NCBI RefSeq assembly: GCF_902497855.1
Contig: NZ_CABVHU010000003.1
Coordinates: forward strand, 62,001-126,000
Direction of reading: 5' to 3'
Length of the DNA stretch: 64,000 bases
Origin: Pseudomonas fluorescens
Lineage (GTDB): Bacteria; Pseudomonadota; Gammaproteobacteria; Pseudomonadales; Pseudomonadaceae
The position numbers and the translations under genes were made by a program. The notes beneath the pieces are model-generated. The model was given only the letters and a program-made list of their open reading frames with translations, was not told the DNA's origin and made no database searches. The stretch's first letter is position 1. The number at the start of each line of letters is the position of its first letter. Shown piece after piece: positions 25,461 to 34,172 of the stretch.

Positions 25461-25483
25461 GGGATGTGTGTTGGATTTGAGTA

Positions 25484-26479
25484 TTACGCCGCCTGCTGAA
25501 ACTGCTGCCGATACTGATTCGGTGACAACTCCGTATGCTGGCGGAACAGCCGCGCGAAGAAGCTCGCATCGTCGTAGCCCACCTCGTAACTGATGGTCTT
25601 GATGCTCTTGCGGCTGCCGGACAGCAAGCCCTTGGCGGTTTCGATGCGCAGGCGTTGCAGGTAATGCAGCGGTTTGTCGCCGGTGGCGGTCTGGAAGCGG
25701 CGCATGAAGTTGCGGATACTCATGCCGTGCTCGCGGGCGACGTCTTCGAAGCGGAATTTGTCGGCGAAGTGGTCTTCGAGCCAGTGCTGGATCTGCAGGA
25801 TGATCACGTCCTGGTGCAATTTTTGCCCGCCGAAGCCGATGCGTCCCGGCGAGTAGCTGCGCTGTACTTCATAGAGAATGTCGCGGGCCACGGCCTGGGC
25901 CACATTGGCGCCGCAGAAGCGTTCGATCAGATAGATGTAGAGGTCGCAGGCCGAGGTGGTGCCGCCGGCGCAATACAGGTTGTCGGCGTCGGTCAGGTGC
26001 TTGTCCTGATTGAGCTGGACCTGCGGGAAGCGTTCGGCAAAGGCATTGAAGAAGCGCCAATAAGTGGTCGCTTCCTTGCCATCGAGCAAGCCGGCCTCGG
26101 CGAGCCAGAAGACGCCGGTGGCCTCGCCACACAGCACCGCGCCACGCGCATGTTGCTGGCGCAGCCACGGCAAGACCTGTGGATAACGTTGGCAGAGCGT
26201 TTCGAAGTCGTCCCAGAATGCTGGAAGGATGATGACGTCGGCATTTTCCAGGCCGCCGTCCACCGGCATGATCACGTCGCTGAAGCTGTTCACCGGTTTG
26301 CCGTCGGGACTGACCAGCCGCGTTTCGAACGCCGGGGTCAGGCCGTGGCCCAGTTGTTTGCCGTAACGCAGGCTGGCCAGGTGGAAGAAATCCTTGGCTT
26401 GCATGAGGGTGGAAGCGAAAACCCGGTCGATAGCCAGGATGCTGACGCGCCGCAAGGGCGTGGAGGCTCGGTTAGACAT
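25484..26479 (-). CDS. GlxA-type AraC family transcriptional regulator
   Basis: A 331-aa regulator with an N-terminal DJ-1/PfpI (class I glutamine amidotransferase-like) domain (about residues 10-190; the nucleophile-elbow equivalent is AVLCGEATGVFWLA) and a C-terminal AraC DNA-binding domain with two helix-turn-helix units (about 225-328; ISYEVGYDDASFFARLFRQH is the AraC signature). The elbow has Gly-Glu-Ala where an active Cys would lie one residue earlier, and family members bind effectors rather than act as amidases. It is divergent from the acyl-CoA dehydrogenase gene, its likely target. The ligand is unknown. Confidence 0.9.
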   Translation of the reverse strand: MSNRASTPLRRVSILAIDRVFASTLMQAKDFFHLASLRYGKQLGHGLTPAFETRLVSPDGKPVNSFSDVIMPVDGGLENADVIILPAFWDDFETLCQRYPQVLPWLRQQHARGAVLCGEATGVFWLAEAGLLDGKEATTYWRFFNAFAERFPQVQLNQDKHLTDADNLYCAGGTTSACDLYIYLIERFCGANVAQAVARDILYEVQRSYSPGRIGFGGQKLHQDVIILQIQHWLEDHFADKFRFEDVAREHGMSIRNFMRRFQTATGDKPLHYLQRLRIETAKGLLSGSRKSIKTISYEVGYDDASFFARLFRQHTELSPNQYRQQFQQAA

Positions 26480-26624
26480 AATTCAACTTTATTCTTATAG
26501 GGGAAAGTGGTCACCAGACGGCTGGATCGTCTTATTTTTTGTCTGATGTGTCCAGTGTCCTGTATCGAAAGCGAAGCTTAGTCTCTGAAGGACAACTCCT
26601 TCCCGCAATAACGACAGGTGCCGC

Positions 26625-27761
26625 ATGATTCCCAGAACCTTGTTCAGTCCCGAGCACGAACTGTTTCGCGACAGCGTGCGAACCTTCCTCGAAAAAGAGG
26701 CCGTGCCGTTCCATGGGCAATGGGAAAAACAAGGCTACATCGACCGCAAACTCTGGAACAAGGCGGGGGAGGCGGGGATGCTGTGTTCGCATCTGCCGGA
26801 AGAATATGGCGGGCTGGGGGCGGACTTTCTGTACAGCGCGGTGGTGATCGAAGAGGTGGGGCGCCTGGGTCTGACCGGGATCGGCTTTTCTCTGCATTCG
26901 GACATTGTTGCGCCTTACATCCTGCATTACGGCAGTGAAGCGCTGAAGCATAAATACCTGCCGAAACTGGTGTCCGGCGAAATGGTCACCGCCATTGCCA
27001 TGACCGAGCCGGGCGCCGGTTCCGACCTGCAAGGGGTCAAGACCACCGCGGTGCTGGACGGCGATGACTATGTGATCAACGGTTCGAAAACCTTCATCAC
27101 CAACGGTTTTCTGGCAGACCTGGTGATTGTCGTGGCCAAGACCGATCCGAAGGCCGGCGCGAAGGGCACCAGCCTGTTTCTGGTCGAGGCGAATACACCG
27201 GGTTTCGACAAGGGTAAGCGTCTGGAAAAAGTCGGGATGAAGGCTCAGGACACCTCGGAATTGTTCTTTCAGGACGTTCGGGTGCCCAGGGAAAACCTTC
27301 TGGGGCAAGCGGGGATGGGTTTTGCCTACCTGATGCAGGAATTGCCACAAGAACGCCTGACTGTCGCCATCGGCGGACTGGCCTCGGCTGAGGCGGCGCT
27401 GCAATGGACACTGGACTACACCCGTGAGCGCAAGGCGTTCGGCAAGGCGATTGCCGATTTCCAGAACACGCGTTTCAAGCTGGCGGAGATGGCGACCGAG
27501 ATTCAGATTGGCCGGGTGTTCGTCGATAAGTGCCTGCAGCTGCACCTGCAAGGCAAGCTCGACGTGCCGACGGCGGCGATGGCCAAGTACTGGGGCACTG
27601 ACCTGCAATGCAAGGTGCTCGACGAGTGCGTGCAGTTGCATGGCGGGTATGGGTTCATGTGGGAATACCCGATCGCCCGGGCCTGGGCGGATGCGCGGGT
27701 GCAGCGGATTTATGCCGGGACGAATGAGATCATGAAGGAGATTATTGCGCGGTCGCTTTGA
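26625..27761 (+). CDS. Acyl-CoA dehydrogenase family protein
   Basis: A 378-aa flavoprotein of the acyl-CoA dehydrogenase family: N-terminal helical domain, central beta domain with the signature AMTEPGAGSDLQGVKTTA (about residues 125-142), and a C-terminal FAD-binding helical domain with the end motif IYAGTNEIMKEIIARSL. At the position of the MCAD catalytic Glu (IYEGT) this protein has Ala (IYAGT), so the base is probably in another helix, as in long-chain and isovaleryl-CoA dehydrogenases. The substrate is probably a long-chain or branched acyl-CoA, by inference. It is divergent from the AraC-type gene. Confidence 0.92.
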   Translation: MIPRTLFSPEHELFRDSVRTFLEKEAVPFHGQWEKQGYIDRKLWNKAGEAGMLCSHLPEEYGGLGADFLYSAVVIEEVGRLGLTGIGFSLHSDIVAPYILHYGSEALKHKYLPKLVSGEMVTAIAMTEPGAGSDLQGVKTTAVLDGDDYVINGSKTFITNGFLADLVIVVAKTDPKAGAKGTSLFLVEANTPGFDKGKRLEKVGMKAQDTSELFFQDVRVPRENLLGQAGMGFAYLMQELPQERLTVAIGGLASAEAALQWTLDYTRERKAFGKAIADFQNTRFKLAEMATEIQIGRVFVDKCLQLHLQGKLDVPTAAMAKYWGTDLQCKVLDECVQLHGGYGFMWEYPIARAWADARVQRIYAGTNEIMKEIIARSL

Positions 27762-27780
27762 TGGCGTGGTGAGTTCGAGA

Positions 27781-27955
27781 TCGCCTTCGCGAGCAAGCTC
27801 GCTCCCACAGGGGATCCGGGTTGATCGCCATCTTGTGATCGACACAGAATCCTTGTAGGAGCGAGCTTGCTCGCGAAGGTCGTCAACGATAACGCTGGAA
27901 GCCTGACACCCTGCAGCGCCCTCAGGTTTTTCGCGAGCAAGCTCGCTCCTACAGG
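27781..27955. repeat. Cluster of three REP elements
   Basis: Copies at 27783-27810 (CGCGAGCAAGCTCGCTCCCACA, minus orientation), 27855-27879 (TGTAGGAGCGAGCTTGCTCGCG) and 27931-27954 (CGCGAGCAAGCTCGCTCCTACA). The second and third are an inverted pair; the first is an extra copy. They fill the 200-bp gap between convergent genes. Confidence 0.9.
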
Positions 27956-27961
27956 TGGGGG

Positions 27962-29002
27962 TCAGGGAGCTGGATTCGGGTGATCCTTGTGAATCGCCTC
28001 GATCCCCGCCAGCACTTCATCGGAAAGTTTCAGCTCGAAGCTCGCGATATTGCTATCAAGCTGCTCCAGCGTCGTCGCACCAATGATGTTGCTGGTGACG
28101 AACGGTTGCTGCGTCACGAATGCCAGCGCCATTTGCGCCGGGTCCAGGCCGTGTTCCCGGGCCAGTGCCACATACCGGCTGCACGCCGCTTCCGACTGCG
28201 GATTGAAATAGCGGCTGAAGCGGCTGTACAGGCTCAGGCGGCCTTTGGGCGGGCGGGCGCCACCTTCGTACTTGCCCGACAGGAAACCGAACGCCAGCGG
28301 CGAATAGGCGAGCAATCCGCACTGTTCGCGGATGGCGATTTCCGCCAGGCCGATCTCGAAGCTGCGGTTGAGCAGGTTATAGGGGTTCTGGATCGACACC
28401 GCACGCGGCCAGCCACGGGCTTCGGCCAGGGCGAGGAAACGCATGGTGCCCCAGGGCGTTTCATTGGACAGGCCGATGTGGCGGATCTTGCCGGCCTTGA
28501 CCTGTTCGTCCAGGGCTTCGAGGGTGTCTTCCAGCGGCGTGAGGTTGGCTTCGATCTGGTGTTTGTAACCCAGTTGGCCGAAGAAGTTGGTGCTGCGCTC
28601 CGGCCAATGCAGTTGATAGAGATCGATGTAGTCGGTCTGCAGGCGCTCGAGGCTGGCATCGACGGCTTCGGTGATGTGCTGGCGGTTGTGCCGCAGGTTT
28701 TTGTCGCGGATGTAGTCGATGGTATTGCCGGGGCCGGCGATCTTGCTGGCCAGGATCCAGTCGGCGCGATCGCCGCGGCTCTTGAAGTAATTGCCGATGT
28801 AGCGTTCGGTGGTGGCGTAGGTGTCGGCCTTGGGCGGCACCGGGTACATCTCGGCGGTGTCGATGAAATTGATCCCGGCGCCTTTGGCCCGCTCAATCTG
28901 GGCGAAGGCTTCAGCTTCGCTGTTTTGCTCGCCCCAGGTCATGGTGCCGAGGCAGATTGCACTCACGTTCAGATTGGTTCGGCCTAGCTGGCGATAGTCC
29001 AT
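27962..29002 (-). CDS. tas: NADP(H)-dependent aldo-keto reductase Tas
   Basis: A 346-aa aldo-keto reductase, the same length as E. coli Tas. The catalytic tetrad is visible as Asp and Tyr in FIDTAEMYP (about residues 50-56), Lys in WILASKI (about 90) and His in YQLHWPER (near 130). Family features include TMTWGEQN near the N-terminus and NIIGATTLEQL near the C-terminus. The ATG at 29002 has AAGGAG 6 nt upstream; further open frame upstream is not needed. The physiological substrate is unknown. It is divergent from rplM, with a shared 245-bp gap. Confidence 0.9.
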   Translation of the reverse strand: MDYRQLGRTNLNVSAICLGTMTWGEQNSEAEAFAQIERAKGAGINFIDTAEMYPVPPKADTYATTERYIGNYFKSRGDRADWILASKIAGPGNTIDYIRDKNLRHNRQHITEAVDASLERLQTDYIDLYQLHWPERSTNFFGQLGYKHQIEANLTPLEDTLEALDEQVKAGKIRHIGLSNETPWGTMRFLALAEARGWPRAVSIQNPYNLLNRSFEIGLAEIAIREQCGLLAYSPLAFGFLSGKYEGGARPPKGRLSLYSRFSRYFNPQSEAACSRYVALAREHGLDPAQMALAFVTQQPFVTSNIIGATTLEQLDSNIASFELKLSDEVLAGIEAIHKDHPNPAP

Positions 29003-29177
29003 CGGGTGCTCCTTGGGCAAAAGAATCATAAAAGCAGGTTGAATTATTTTTCGCAATCTGCATAATTGCGCACCTCTTTCTGCAGTGGAAGTGATGCGCC
29101 GCCGCCGAAGAATCTTGCCGTTGAACGGACGCGCCGACCCGAGCCCCCGAAAGCGTCTGTATCCGGCTGCCTTTGAC

Positions 29178-29206
29178 TTGTCAAAGTACGCACTATTCAG
29201 TAAGAT
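29178..29206 (+). promoter_or_regulatory. Candidate sigma70 promoter of rplM-rpsI
   Basis: TTGTCA (29178-29183), 17 bp, TAAGAT (29201-29206). About 35 nt of leader remain before the rplM ATG. The leader includes CCGCC...GGGCGG, which could pair. Confidence 0.6.
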
Positions 29207-29247
29207 CCGCCGTCTAATTTACAGGGCGGCCCCTGAGGCTATAAAGA

Positions 29248-29676
29248 ATGAAAACTTTTACTGCTAAACCGGAAACAGTACAGCGCGACTGGTTTGTCGT
29301 CGACGCTGCAGGTCAGACCCTGGGTCGTCTGGCCACCGAAATCGCGAGCCGTCTGCGTGGCAAGCATAAAGCTGAGTACACTCCTCACGTTGACACCGGC
29401 GATTACATCGTCGTTATCAATGCCGAGCAGATTCGTGTGACCGGTGCTAAAACCACCGACAAAATCTACTACTCCCACTCCGGTTTCCCGGGCGGCATCA
29501 AGTCGATCAACTTCGAAAAGCTGATCGCTAAAGCCCCTGAGCGCGTGATCGAGACCGCGGTCAAAGGCATGCTGCCTAAGAACCCGCTGGGTCGCGACAT
29601 GTATCGTAAGCTGAAAGTCTATGCGGGCGCTGTACACCCTCATACTGCTCAGCAGCCCCAAGAACTGAAGTTTTAA
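29248..29676 (+). CDS. rplM: 50S ribosomal protein L13
   Basis: A 142-aa protein, the normal length for L13. It opens [20 protein letters not shown] and contains the core [27 protein letters not shown] and the end [20 protein letters not shown]. It assembles early on 23S rRNA. It is 14 bp before rpsI, the universal L13-S9 operon. Confidence 0.98.
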   Translation: MKTFTAKPETVQRDWFVVDAAGQTLGRLATEIASRLRGKHKAEYTPHVDTGDYIVVINAEQIRVTGAKTTDKIYYSHSGFPGGIKSINFEKLIAKAPERVIETAVKGMLPKNPLGRDMYRKLKVYAGAVHPHTAQQPQELKF

Positions 29677-29690
29677 CGGAATAGTTCATT

Positions 29691-30083
29691 ATGTCGGCGA
29701 CTCAAAATTACGGCACTGGCCGTCGCAAAACCGCAACCGCACGCGTTTTCCTGCGTCCGGGCACTGGTAACATCTCCATCAACAACCGTTCGCTGGATAA
29801 TTTCTTCGGCCGCGAAACTGCCCGCATGGTAGTTCGTCAGCCGCTGGAATTGACTGAGACTGTCGAGAAATTCGACATCTACGTCACCGTGATCGGCGGT
29901 GGTGTGAGTGGTCAAGCTGGCGCAATCCGCCACGGTATCACTCGCGCACTGATGCAGTACGACGAAACCCTGCGTGGCGCTCTGCGCAAAGCTGGCTTCG
30001 TTACTCGCGATGCTCGTGAAGTTGAACGTAAGAAAGTCGGTCTGCGTAAAGCGCGTAAGCGTCCGCAGTACTCGAAGCGTTAA
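29691..30083 (+). CDS. rpsI: 30S ribosomal protein S9
   Basis: A 130-aa protein with the S9 signature [19 protein letters not shown] and the basic tail ending KRPQYSKR, whose last residues contact tRNA in the P site. Second gene of the rplM-rpsI operon, followed by a terminator. Confidence 0.98.
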
Positions 30084-30103
30084 TTCGCTTTCTCGTTCAA
30101 AAA

Positions 30104-30138
30104 GAACGCCTGGTTCCTTGCGGAGCCGGGCGTTTTTT
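30104..30138 (+). terminator. Intrinsic terminator after rpsI
   Basis: GAACGCCTGGTTCC pairs with GGAGCCGGGCGTT around TTGC with wobble pairs, followed by seven T. Confidence 0.9.
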
Positions 30139-30238
30139 TATGGGCGCGATTTATCCGGAAATTGTTCTGTGACAACTTGCCACATCCGCAGAGGCCCTAT
30201 ACTGCAAGGCTTGGCAGTGAAGCCCCGCGGTAATTACC

Positions 30239-30267
30239 TTGTCAGAATTGGGGCTTTTCATTACCAT
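30239..30267 (+). promoter_or_regulatory. Candidate sigma70 promoter of petABC
   Basis: TTGTCA (30239-30244), 17 bp, TACCAT (30262-30267), about 80 nt before petA. A second possible -10 (TATACT, 30198-30203) lies upstream with a short 15-bp spacer from TTGCCA. Confidence 0.5.
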
Positions 30268-30349
30268 TCGGCAAAATTTTTATAAGTACATAGTTTTACT
30301 TAGTAGATGCCTGATTTAACAGGCCACAAAGCTGATGGGAGAGGACTGA

Positions 30350-30943
30350 ATGAGCAATGACGGCGTGAATGCAGGCCGGCGTCGCTTCTTGGTAGCAGCC
30401 ACATCCGTGGTGGGTGCTGCAGGAGCGGTGGGGGCTGCGGTCCCGTTCGTGGGGTCATGGTTTCCCAGTGCCAAGGCGAAAGCCGCAGGTGCACCGGTGA
30501 AGGTGAATGTCAGCAAAATCGAGCCAGGCCAGCAGATGATTGCTGAGTGGCGCGGTCAGCCGGTGTTCATCGTCCGCCGTACCGAGGAAATCCTGGGGAA
30601 TCTGAAAAAGATCGAGGGCCAGCTGTCTGACCCGACCTCCAAGAACTCGACACAACCGACCTACGTCGACCCGGAAACGCGTTCGATCAAGCCAGAGGTT
30701 CTGCTGCTGATCGGAATCTGCACGCACCTGGGTTGCTCGCCGACTTTCCGTCCGGAAGTGGCACCTGCAGATCTGGGCAAGGATTGGGTGGGGGGTTATT
30801 TCTGCCCTTGCCACGGTTCCCACTACGACCTGGCTGGCCGCGTCTACAAGTCGCAACCTGCGCCTTTGAACCTGCCAGTTCCCCCGCATTCCTATGAGAC
30901 CGATGACATCATTGTCGTTGGCGTCGATACGGAGAAAGCGTGA
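30350..30943 (+). CDS. petA: Ubiquinol-cytochrome c reductase Rieske iron-sulfur subunit
   Basis: A 197-aa Rieske protein of the cytochrome bc1 complex. The N-terminus has a Tat-type RRRFLVAATS and one membrane helix (about residues 15-38). The [2Fe-2S] site is CTHLGC (about 121-126) and CPCHGSHYD (about 146-154): two Cys and two His ligands and a disulfide pair. It takes electrons from ubiquinol at the Qo site and passes them to cytochrome c1. Its stop overlaps the petB start by one base (TGATG). Confidence 0.97.
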   Translation: MSNDGVNAGRRRFLVAATSVVGAAGAVGAAVPFVGSWFPSAKAKAAGAPVKVNVSKIEPGQQMIAEWRGQPVFIVRRTEEILGNLKKIEGQLSDPTSKNSTQPTYVDPETRSIKPEVLLLIGICTHLGCSPTFRPEVAPADLGKDWVGGYFCPCHGSHYDLAGRVYKSQPAPLNLPVPPHSYETDDIIVVGVDTEKA

Positions 30944-32154
30944 TGAGCAAGTTCATGGATTGGGTTGATGCGCGCTTTCCCGCGACCAAAATGTGGGAAG
31001 ACCATCTCAGCAAGTACTACGCCCCGAAGAACTTCAACTTCTTCTATTTCTTTGGCTCCCTGGCGCTGCTCGTTCTGGTCAACCAGATCGTCACCGGTGT
31101 CTGGCTGACCATGAGCTACACCCCGTCGGCGGAAGAAGCCTTTGCCTCCGTCGAATACATCATGCGCGACGTCGAGTACGGCTCGATCCTGCGTCTGCTG
31201 CACGCGGTCGGCGCTTCGATGTTCTTCATCGTGGTGTATCTGCACATGTTCCGTGGCTTGCTTTACGGTTCGTATCAGAAGCCGCGTGAGCTGGTGTGGG
31301 TCTTCGGCATGCTGATCTACCTGGCGCTGATGGCTGAAGCCTTCATGGGTTACCTGCTGCCTTGGGGCCAGATGTCCTACTGGGGTGCCCAGGTGATCAT
31401 CTCGCTGTTCGGTGCGATCCCGGTCATCGGCAACGATCTGACCCAGTGGATCCGTGGTGACTACCTGATTTCCGGTATTACCCTGAACCGCTTCTTTGCC
31501 CTGCACGTCGTGGCCTTGCCGATCGTGATCCTCGGTCTGGTGGTGCTGCACGTTCTGGCGCTGCACGAAGTCGGATCGAACAACCCGGACGGTGTGGACA
31601 TCAAGAAGCACAAGGACGAAAACGGCGTACCGCTGGACGGCATCGCCTTCCACCCGTACTACACCGTGAAAGATATCGTCGGCGTGGTGGTGTTCCTGTT
31701 CATCTTCTGCTCGATCGTGTTCTTCTTCCCGGAAATGGGCGGCTACTTCCTCGAGAAGCCGAACTTTGAAGTGGCGAACGCCTTCAAGACCCCAGAGCAC
31801 ATTGCTCCGGTCTGGTACTTCACGCCGTTCTACGCGATTCTGCGGGCGGTTCCGGACAAGCTCCTTGGCGTTATCGCCATGGGTGCGGCCATTGCGGTGC
31901 TGTTCGTCCTGCCGTGGCTGGACCGCAGTCCGGTCAAGTCGATGCGCTACAAAGGCTGGCTGAGCAAAATCTGGCTGGTGGTGTTCTGCGTATCGTTCGT
32001 GATCCTCGGCATCCTGGGTGTGCTGGCTCCGACTCCAGGGCGTACCTTGCTGTCGCAGGTGTGTACCTTCCTGTACTTCGCCTACTTCATTCTGATGCCG
32101 TTCTACACCAGGCTCGAGAAGACCAAACCGGTTCCGGAAAGGGTGACTGGCTGA
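30943..32154 (+). CDS. petB: Cytochrome b of the bc1 complex
   Basis: A 403-aa full-length (non-split) cytochrome b with about eight membrane helices. It carries the two hemes b and both quinone sites; the pattern LLHAVGASMFFIVVYLHMFRG contains heme His ligands, and the Qo motif PEW appears here as PVWYFTPFYAILRAVP. The ATG at 30943 is chosen over the GTG at 30940; it overlaps the petA stop. The stop overlaps the petC start. Confidence 0.97.
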   Translation: MSKFMDWVDARFPATKMWEDHLSKYYAPKNFNFFYFFGSLALLVLVNQIVTGVWLTMSYTPSAEEAFASVEYIMRDVEYGSILRLLHAVGASMFFIVVYLHMFRGLLYGSYQKPRELVWVFGMLIYLALMAEAFMGYLLPWGQMSYWGAQVIISLFGAIPVIGNDLTQWIRGDYLISGITLNRFFALHVVALPIVILGLVVLHVLALHEVGSNNPDGVDIKKHKDENGVPLDGIAFHPYYTVKDIVGVVVFLFIFCSIVFFFPEMGGYFLEKPNFEVANAFKTPEHIAPVWYFTPFYAILRAVPDKLLGVIAMGAAIAVLFVLPWLDRSPVKSMRYKGWLSKIWLVVFCVSFVILGILGVLAPTPGRTLLSQVCTFLYFAYFILMPFYTRLEKTKPVPERVTG

Positions 32155-32936
32155 TGAAAAAGCTATTGGCTGTACTGATTCTTGCTGCTATGCCTGTACT
32201 GTCCTTCGCGGCCGAACACGGTGGTCCAGAACTGGAAAAGGTCGACATCGACGTTTCCGACAAGGCTGCCTTGCAGGATGGCGCACGCACGTTCGCCAAC
32301 TACTGCATGGGCTGCCACAGCGCCAAGTTCCAGCGTTACGAGCGTGTTGCCGATGACTTGGGCATCCCGCACGAGCTGATGCTCTCGAACCTGGTGTTCA
32401 CGGGTGCCAAGATCGGCGACCACATGAGCATCGGCATGCAGCCCGCTGACGCCAAGACCTGGTTCGGTGCCGCGCCACCCGACCTGACCCTGGTGGCTCG
32501 TGTCCGTGGTACCGACTGGCTCTACGGTTACCTGAGATCGTTCTACGAAGACCCGTCGCGTCCTTGGGGCGTGAACAACAAGGTGTTCCCGAACGTCGGG
32601 ATGCCTAACGTTCTGGTCGGTCTGCAAGGTCGTCAGGTAGTCGGCTGCAAACAGGTCCAGGTCGTCGACGACGACAAGAAGCAATATGATCCGCTGACCG
32701 GTACGCCGCTGACTCATGAAGCGTGCGATCAGCTGACCATCGTGCCGAAAAGCGGGGCCCTGACCGAAGAGCAGTTCGATGAGAAGGTCAAGAATCTGGT
32801 AACCTTCCTCGCTTACTCGGCTAACCCGGTTAAGCTGCAACATCAGCGCATCGGTACGTACGTATTGCTGTACCTGGCGTTCTTCTTCGTATTCGCCTAT
32901 TTGCTCAAGCGTGAGTACTGGAAAGACGTGCACTGA
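32154..32936 (+). CDS. petC: Cytochrome c1 of the bc1 complex
   Basis: A 260-aa cytochrome c1. The signal peptide MKKLLAVLILAAMPVLSFAA is cut near residue 20. The heme site is CMGCH (about residues 51-55), with a Met axial ligand probably near GMQPADAKTWF, and a single C-terminal membrane anchor (about 232-250, TYVLLYLAFFFVFAYLLK). It passes electrons from the Rieske protein to cytochrome c or cbb3/aa3 oxidases. The ATG is inside the petB stop (CTGATG). Last gene of petABC, followed by a very long terminator hairpin. Confidence 0.97.
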   Translation: MKKLLAVLILAAMPVLSFAAEHGGPELEKVDIDVSDKAALQDGARTFANYCMGCHSAKFQRYERVADDLGIPHELMLSNLVFTGAKIGDHMSIGMQPADAKTWFGAAPPDLTLVARVRGTDWLYGYLRSFYEDPSRPWGVNNKVFPNVGMPNVLVGLQGRQVVGCKQVQVVDDDKKQYDPLTGTPLTHEACDQLTIVPKSGALTEEQFDEKVKNLVTFLAYSANPVKLQHQRIGTYVLLYLAFFFVFAYLLKREYWKDVH

Positions 32937-32962
32937 TAAAGCTTCAAGCAATTGCTGTTAAT

Positions 32963-33050
32963 CGCGCGCGCCCAAGGGCGTCTCTGAAGGTGTAACGAGC
33001 CTGGTGATCCAGGCGTTACGGGAGGCGCCCTCTGGGCGCGCTCGTTTTTC
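32963..33050 (+). terminator. Long extended terminator hairpin between petC and sspA
   Basis: The 5' arm CGCGCGCGCCCAAGGGCGTCTC pairs with the 3' arm GGGAGGCGCCCTCTGGGCGCG; further in, TGTAAC pairs with GTTACG, and an inner stem GCCTGG/CCAGGC closes on a TGAT loop. A T-run follows at 33045-33049. The stem is much longer than a usual terminator. Confidence 0.85.
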
Positions 33051-33086
33051 CGCTTCCGATAATTTCAACAAGCGAGGAGGACCGCC

Positions 33087-33704
33087 ATGGGCGTGACCAA
33101 TCGGTTGGCCTGTTACTCCGACCCCGCCGACCACTATTCCCACCGAGTACGCATCGTACTTGCAGAGAAGGGTGTCAGCGCCGAGATCATTTATGTGGAA
33201 GCTGGTCGCCAGCCGCCTAAACTGATCGAAGTGAACCCTTACGGCAGCTTGCCCACCCTGGTCGATCGTGACCTGGCGTTGTGGGAGTCGACCGTGGTGA
33301 TGGAATATCTGGATGAGCGTTACCCGCACCCGCCGTTACTGCCGGTTTATCCCGTGGCGCGTGCCAACAGCCGTCTGCTGATTCATCGCATTCAGCGAGA
33401 CTGGTGTGGTCTGGTGGATCTGATCCTGGATTCCCGGTCCAAGGAAGCGGCCCGTGTCGTGGCTCGTAAAGAGTTGCGCGAAAGCCTGACCGGCGTGTCG
33501 CCATTATTCGCCGACAAGCCGTTTTTCCTCAGCGAGGAACAAAGTCTGGTGGACTGCTGCCTCTTGCCAATACTCTGGCGATTGCCGATTCTGGGCATTG
33601 AACTGCCGCGGCCTGCCAAGCCGCTGCTTGATTACATGGAGCGCTCGTTTGCGCGTGAGGCATTCCAGGCGAGTCTGTCTGGTGTCGAACGCGATATGCG
33701 CTAA
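33087..33704 (+). CDS. sspA: Stringent starvation protein A
   Basis: A 205-aa glutathione-S-transferase-fold protein, an RNA polymerase-associated regulator in stress and stationary phase. The N-terminal thioredoxin-like domain (residues 5-80) has [33 protein letters not shown], close to SspA. It lacks a typical GST catalytic residue, as in SspA generally. GAGGA lies about 9 nt before the ATG. It is followed 16 bp later by sspB. Confidence 0.95.
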   Translation: MGVTNRLACYSDPADHYSHRVRIVLAEKGVSAEIIYVEAGRQPPKLIEVNPYGSLPTLVDRDLALWESTVVMEYLDERYPHPPLLPVYPVARANSRLLIHRIQRDWCGLVDLILDSRSKEAARVVARKELRESLTGVSPLFADKPFFLSEEQSLVDCCLLPILWRLPILGIELPRPAKPLLDYMERSFAREAFQASLSGVERDMR

Positions 33705-33720
33705 GGCTTAAGGAGCCGCT

Positions 33721-34134
33721 ATGAACTCCAGTCGACCTTATCTGGTCCGCGCGCTCTACGAGTGGATTGTGGACAACGATTGCACCCCGCACATGCTGGT
33801 CAATTCCGAGTATCCGTCGGTGCAGGTGCCTCAGGGTTTTGCCAGTGACGGACAAATTGTCCTGAATGTATCGCCGGCGGCCGTGCGCCATCTGCACATG
33901 GACAACGAGGCTGTCAGCTTCGAAGGGCGCTTCGGTGGCGTGCCACACACGCTGTACGTGCCTATCGCATCGATCCTGGGTATCTACGCCCGGGAGAACG
34001 GTCAGGGCATGGTGTTCGATCTGGAATCGCCCATGGATGGCGAGGAGGAGATCGAGCCGGATGATGATATCCCGCCACCCGACAGTGAGCCGCCGCGTCC
34101 CAGCGGGCGACCGAGTTTGAAGGTGGTGAAGTAA
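33721..34134 (+). CDS. sspB: ClpXP protease specificity-enhancing factor SspB
   Basis: A 137-aa adaptor that binds ssrA-tagged proteins and hands them to ClpXP. The folded part (about residues 1-105) has RPYLVRALYEWIVDNDCTPHMLVN and the C-terminal tail is acidic and Pro-rich (EEEIEPDDDIPPPDSEPPRP) with a basic-hydrophobic end LKVVK that docks on ClpX. AGGAG lies 7 nt upstream of the ATG. Operon with sspA; a terminator follows immediately. Confidence 0.95.
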   Translation: MNSSRPYLVRALYEWIVDNDCTPHMLVNSEYPSVQVPQGFASDGQIVLNVSPAAVRHLHMDNEAVSFEGRFGGVPHTLYVPIASILGIYARENGQGMVFDLESPMDGEEEIEPDDDIPPPDSEPPRPSGRPSLKVVK

Positions 34135-34169
34135 TAAAAAAGGCGATCCGAAAGGATCGCCTTTTTTAT
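34135..34169. terminator. Terminator after sspB
   Basis: AAAAAAGGCGATCC pairs with GGATCGCCTTTTTT around GAAA. Symmetric A/T runs allow action in both directions. Confidence 0.94.
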
Positions 34170-34172
34170 TAC

